A stretch of 18,973 nucleotides of DNA from a candidate division Hyd24-12 bacterium UBA5074 (GTDB lineage Bacteria > Fermentibacterota > Fermentibacteria > Fermentibacterales > Fermentibacteraceae), in assembly GCA_002414865.1 (NCBI GenBank), contig DIAQ01000023.1, positions 13,374 to 32,346 of the forward strand. The letters are read 5' to 3'. The notes under the pieces are model-generated. The model saw only the letters and a list, made by a program, of their open reading frames with translations, ran no database searches and had not been told where the DNA came from. The position numbers and the translations under genes were made by a program. Positions 16,295 to 18,973 of this stretch are shown here, one piece after another (positions within the stretch are counted from its first letter, which is position 1; each line of letters opens with the position of its first letter).

Positions 16295-16883
16295 GGGATT
16301 GGGCAGGATCGCCGCCCCGGGTCCCGGTCTCGTCGTGGACACCGGAGGAATCGACTGCGTCCCGGGCATGAGCCTGGCGGTCGATGGCGCCTGCCTCACG
16401 GTGGCGTGTCTGACCCAGGCCGGTCCGAGGTTCGACCTGGCGAAGGAAACCGTACTGGCCTCGCTGGCCGGATCCTATGCACGGGGCTGCATCGTCAACC
16501 TGGAGAGGCCTCTGGAAGCCAATGGACGGCTGCACGGTCACTTCGTCACAGGCCATGTGGACTGCACGGCGGAGGTCCTTCGGGCAGGCTCCGAGACCGA
16601 GATCGCGATCCCCGAGGGCCGGGGCAGATTCCTGGTCGAGAAGGGGTCCGTCGCGGTGAGCGGCATCAGCCTGACGATCGCCCGCCTCGGCCCTGGCAGC
16701 TTCACCGTGGCCCTGATCCCGGAAACGCTGAAGAGGACGACCGCCGGTTCATGGAGGCCGGGGACGAGGGTCAACCTGGAATTCGACATCCTCGGGAAGT
16801 ACGTGCTGCGTCGCCTCGAGGAGGACGAGCGCGGAGCCCGTCTGAAGGAGTACCTTGAGAAACGAGGGGATGGCGCCCGCTGA
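16275..16883 (+). CDS. ribE: Riboflavin synthase alpha subunit
   Basis: A 202-residue riboflavin synthase that dismutates two lumazine molecules to riboflavin and the pyrimidine substrate of RibH. It is built of two similar lumazine-binding beta-barrel repeats (about 1-95 and 96-190). The start MFTGLVE is the universal N-terminus of the family, so the TTG at 16275 is well supported and GGAGGG lies 5 bases upstream. GRLHGHFVTGHVD (residues 85-97) is a strong signature, with matching VAVSGISLT in repeat two (usual: AVDGxSLT). The gene overlaps ribD by 20 bases and ribBA by 29, which indicates translational coupling. Confidence 0.95.
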   Translation: MFTGLVEGLGRIAAPGPGLVVDTGGIDCVPGMSLAVDGACLTVACLTQAGPRFDLAKETVLASLAGSYARGCIVNLERPLEANGRLHGHFVTGHVDCTAEVLRAGSETEIAIPEGRGRFLVEKGSVAVSGISLTIARLGPGSFTVALIPETLKRTTAGSWRPGTRVNLEFDILGKYVLRRLEEDERGARLKEYLEKRGDGAR

Positions 16884-18084
16884 GCAGGCCATAGAGGCCG
16901 TCGGCCGTGGCGAGACGGTCATCATCGTCGACGACGAGAACCGCGAGAACGAGGGCGACCTCCTCATCGCGGCCGAGAAGTGCACTCCCGCGATCATCAA
17001 CTTCATGGCGAGGGAGGCCCGGGGCCTGATCTGCCTCGCGATGACCCCCGCCGACCTGGCCCGGCTGGAGATAGACGAGATGGTGCAGAACAACACGGCT
17101 CTGCACAATACGGCCTTCATGGTCTCCATTGATGCCTCCTCGGGCGTCACGACCGGGATCTCGGCGGCGGACAGGGCGCGGACCATCGCAATCGCGATCT
17201 CACAGGGATCGAAGCCCTCCGACCTCGCGCGGCCGGGTCACATCTTCCCCCTCTGCGCACGGGAGGGAGGTGTCCTCCGGAGGACGGGCCACACCGAAGC
17301 GGCGGTCGACCTGGCACGGCTGGCCGGCCTGCATCCCTCGGGAGTCATCTGCGAGGTGATGAACGACGACGGCTCGATGGCGCGTCTTCCCGATCTCAGG
17401 ATCTTTGCGGAGCGGCACGGCCTTCTGCTCTCCTCGGTGGAGGAGCTCGTGCGCTACCGCCGGAAGACGGAAAGGCTCGTCATGAAGGTGGCGGAGACCA
17501 GCCTCCCGACGGAGTGGGGCAGGTTCCATCTCAGCATCTACGAGAACCTGCTCGATCACGAGCTGCACGTGGCCCTGGTCAAGGGGGATGTGTCGGGCGG
17601 GAGGAACGTGCTCGTGCGCGTCCATTCCCAGTGCCTCACGGGCGACGTATTCGGCTCCAGCAGGTGCGACTGCGGTCCCCAGCTCCATGCCGCCATGGAG
17701 CTCATCGAAAAGGAGGGGTCGGGCGTGCTGCTGTACATGTCGCAGGAAGGCCGCGGAATCGGGATCGTGGACAAGATTCACGCCTATACGCTCCAGGATC
17801 ATGGATTCGACACGGTGGAGGCGAACGAGAAGCTCGGATTCGAAGCCGATCTCCGCGACTACGGGATCGGCGCGCAGATACTCAGCGACCTGGGGCTCAC
17901 CAGCATCAGGCTGCTCACCAACAACCCGCGCAAGATCGTGGGTCTCAGTGGTTACGGGTTGGAAGTAACGGAGAGGGTCAGGCTTGAGGTCAGCCCCGGC
18001 GAGGACAATCTGCGCTATCTGCGCACGAAGAAGGAAAAGCTGGGGCATCTTCTCGAGGGAGTTGGCGATGGCGTGGATACATGA
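16855..18084 (+). CDS. ribBA: Bifunctional DHBP synthase/GTP cyclohydrolase II
   Basis: A 409-residue fusion that catalyses both entry steps of riboflavin synthesis: ribulose-5-phosphate to 3,4-dihydroxy-2-butanone-4-phosphate (residues 1-205) and GTP ring opening (206-409). The RibB part has DDENRENEGDLLIAAE (26-41), RPGHIFPL (126-133) and GHTEAAVDL (145-153). The RibA part has the zinc cysteines Cys260, Cys271 and Cys273 in CLTGDVFGSSRCDC, QEGRGIGI (297-304) and NNPRKI (356-361). Both domains appear intact. TTG at 16855 is chosen because AAGGAG lies 4 bases upstream; ATG at 16870 is an alternative with a G-rich site too close. It overlaps ribE by 29 and ribH by 17 bases. Confidence 0.95.
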   Translation: MRNEGMAPAEQAIEAVGRGETVIIVDDENRENEGDLLIAAEKCTPAIINFMAREARGLICLAMTPADLARLEIDEMVQNNTALHNTAFMVSIDASSGVTTGISAADRARTIAIAISQGSKPSDLARPGHIFPLCAREGGVLRRTGHTEAAVDLARLAGLHPSGVICEVMNDDGSMARLPDLRIFAERHGLLLSSVEELVRYRRKTERLVMKVAETSLPTEWGRFHLSIYENLLDHELHVALVKGDVSGGRNVLVRVHSQCLTGDVFGSSRCDCGPQLHAAMELIEKEGSGVLLYMSQEGRGIGIVDKIHAYTLQDHGFDTVEANEKLGFEADLRDYGIGAQILSDLGLTSIRLLTNNPRKIVGLSGYGLEVTERVRLEVSPGEDNLRYLRTKKEKLGHLLEGVGDGVDT

Positions 18085-18586
18085 GGGTTCGTTCGACGGC
18101 TGCGGCCTGCGCGTCGCCGTCGTCGTGGGGCGTTTCAACAGCGTCGTCACCGAGAGGCTGCTCGACGGGGCGCTGGACTGCCTCGAGCGTCACGGAGTGG
18201 AGACGGACAATGTGGACGTCTTCTGGGTCCCCGGGGCCTGGGAGATCCCTGCCTCGGCCCGCCGCATAGCGGATCTCGGGAGCTGGGATGCCGTGGTATG
18301 CCTCGGCGCTGTCATCCGCGGCGAGACCCCGCACTTCGAGTACGTTGCGGCCGAGAGCGCCATGGGCGTGGCCAAGACGGCCATGAAGTGCGACATCCCG
18401 GTCATCTACGGCATCGTGACCGCCGACACCCTGGACCAGGCCATCGACAGGGCGGGCGCCAAGTCCGGCAACAAGGGCTTCGACGCCGCCATGGCAGCTC
18501 TCGAGATGGTCGGCCTCTACGAGGAGATCGACGAGGCAGCCGAAGAGGAGACCGAGGAAGAGGAACCCGCCGAGAAGGAGCAGTGA
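18068..18586 (+). CDS. ribH: 6,7-dimethyl-8-ribityllumazine synthase with acidic tail
   Basis: A 172-residue lumazine synthase that condenses the RibD product (after dephosphorylation) with the butanone phosphate. Family markers: VVVGRFNSVVTERLLDGA (residues 18-35), VPGAWEIP (54-61), RGETPHFEYV (84-93, His89 being the catalytic His) and GNKGFDAAMAALEM (134-147). The conserved fold ends near residue 150; residues 152-172 form an extra tail with 12 Glu and one Asp in 21 residues, which is not usual (typical length about 155). The start ATG (18068) follows GAGGGAG at 6 bases and overlaps ribBA by 17 bases. The phosphatase of the pathway is not in this window. Confidence 0.95.
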   Translation: MAWIHEGSFDGCGLRVAVVVGRFNSVVTERLLDGALDCLERHGVETDNVDVFWVPGAWEIPASARRIADLGSWDAVVCLGAVIRGETPHFEYVAAESAMGVAKTAMKCDIPVIYGIVTADTLDQAIDRAGAKSGNKGFDAAMAALEMVGLYEEIDEAAEEETEEEEPAEKEQ

Positions 18587-18973
18587 TTGGGCGTTCGGAA
18601 CCGCGCCAGGAAGTTCCTTCTGCAGGCGAGATACGCCGCCGACTGCAACGGCGGATCGCTGAACGAGAACCTCGATTTGCTGGGGCTCTCCGAGCGCTTC
18701 GGCCCCGATGAGAAGAAGTGGATAAGGGATTTCTCCGAAGCCCTGGGACGCAGCAGGGAGGAGATCGACTCGCGCCTCACGCCTGCCCTCGAGAACTGGG
18801 CTCTCGAGAGGCTCACCATGATAACCCGGCTCATACTGGAGCAGGCCGTCGCCGAGGCATCCTTTCTGGGCATCCCGCCTGCCGTGGCCATCGACGAAGC
18901 CATCGAGCTGGCCAAGGAGTTCGAGGGAGACGAATCGGCGCACTTCGTGAACGGAGTGCTGGACAGGGTGCTC
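18587..18973 (+). CDS. nusB: Transcription antitermination factor NusB, 5' part
   Basis: The frame is open to the end of the window: 129 codons are present, so only a short C-terminal piece is missing (NusB is usually about 130-160 residues). NusB binds boxA RNA with NusE (S10) in rRNA transcription. Evidence: RNRARKFLLQA near the start, then NWALERLTMITRLIL, IPPAVAIDEAIELAKEF and FVNGVLDRV, all family signatures. The TTG at 18587 is chosen because AAGGAG (18575-18580) lies 6 bases upstream; this site sits in the last codons of ribH. It follows ribH with no gap, a common arrangement (ribH-nusB). Confidence 0.92.
   Translation, partial: MGVRNRARKFLLQARYAADCNGGSLNENLDLLGLSERFGPDEKKWIRDFSEALGRSREEIDSRLTPALENWALERLTMITRLILEQAVAEASFLGIPPAVAIDEAIELAKEFEGDESAHFVNGVLDRVL

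Overview
This window comes from a GC-rich bacterium. Nearly every gap is short and adjacent genes often overlap by a few bases. Several features hint at a lineage near the Bacteroidota/FCB group, for example one of its uncultured anaerobic fermenting phyla: a gingipain-like (C25) protease ending in a beta-rich tail with an 'NP...GxV...L...G' pattern, exported lipoproteins, an archaeal-type aspartyl-tRNA synthetase, and butyrate-kinase, phosphotransbutyrylase and methylmalonyl-CoA mutase genes. This placement is an inference from gene content, not a computed one.

Layout: (1) 1-1356, plus strand: the 3' part of a secreted C25-type cysteine protease. (2) 1395-5755, minus strand: an operon transcribed buk, mcm large subunit, SurA/PpiC-like lipoprotein, driven from a good promoter near 5793-5821. 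It converges on the protease at a strong hairpin. (3) 5837-6412, plus strand: a small zinc-ribbon protein of unknown role. (4) 6435-10885, minus strand: an operon transcribed L-lysine 6-aminotransferase (lat), class II aldolase, archaeal-type AspRS, a remarkable exported cysteine-rich zinc-finger protein, and a short IMPACT/YigZ-like protein. (5) 10886-11294: the only long gene-poor stretch. It holds the divergent control region of lat and ptb, with an AT-rich segment, hairpins, and a promoter for ptb. (6) 11295-18973, plus strand: a chain of nine genes with almost no spacing: ptb, rpiB, wecB, a transglutaminase-like exported protein, then ribD, ribE, ribBA, ribH and nusB (cut by the window end).

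How they work together: Ptb and Buk together convert a short-chain acyl-CoA to the free acid plus ATP. The co-transcription of buk with mutase suggests propionate or branched acid formation as an ATP-yielding fermentation step, but ptb and buk are in separate, oppositely oriented operons here. The rib genes form a complete GTP plus ribulose-5-phosphate to riboflavin set, except for the phosphatase step. RpiB sits upstream in the same chain and interconverts ribose-5-P and ribulose-5-P, the second riboflavin precursor. Lat begins lysine catabolism. Starts other than ATG (GTG, TTG) are frequent and are well supported by Shine-Dalgarno spacing.

I found no CRISPR array, insertion sequence, tRNA, rRNA or recognisable defence system. 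Most of the window is metabolic and housekeeping content. The most unusual items are the exported 27-cysteine zinc-finger protein, the split ptb/buk arrangement, the lat/ptb control region, and the acidic tail of lumazine synthase.
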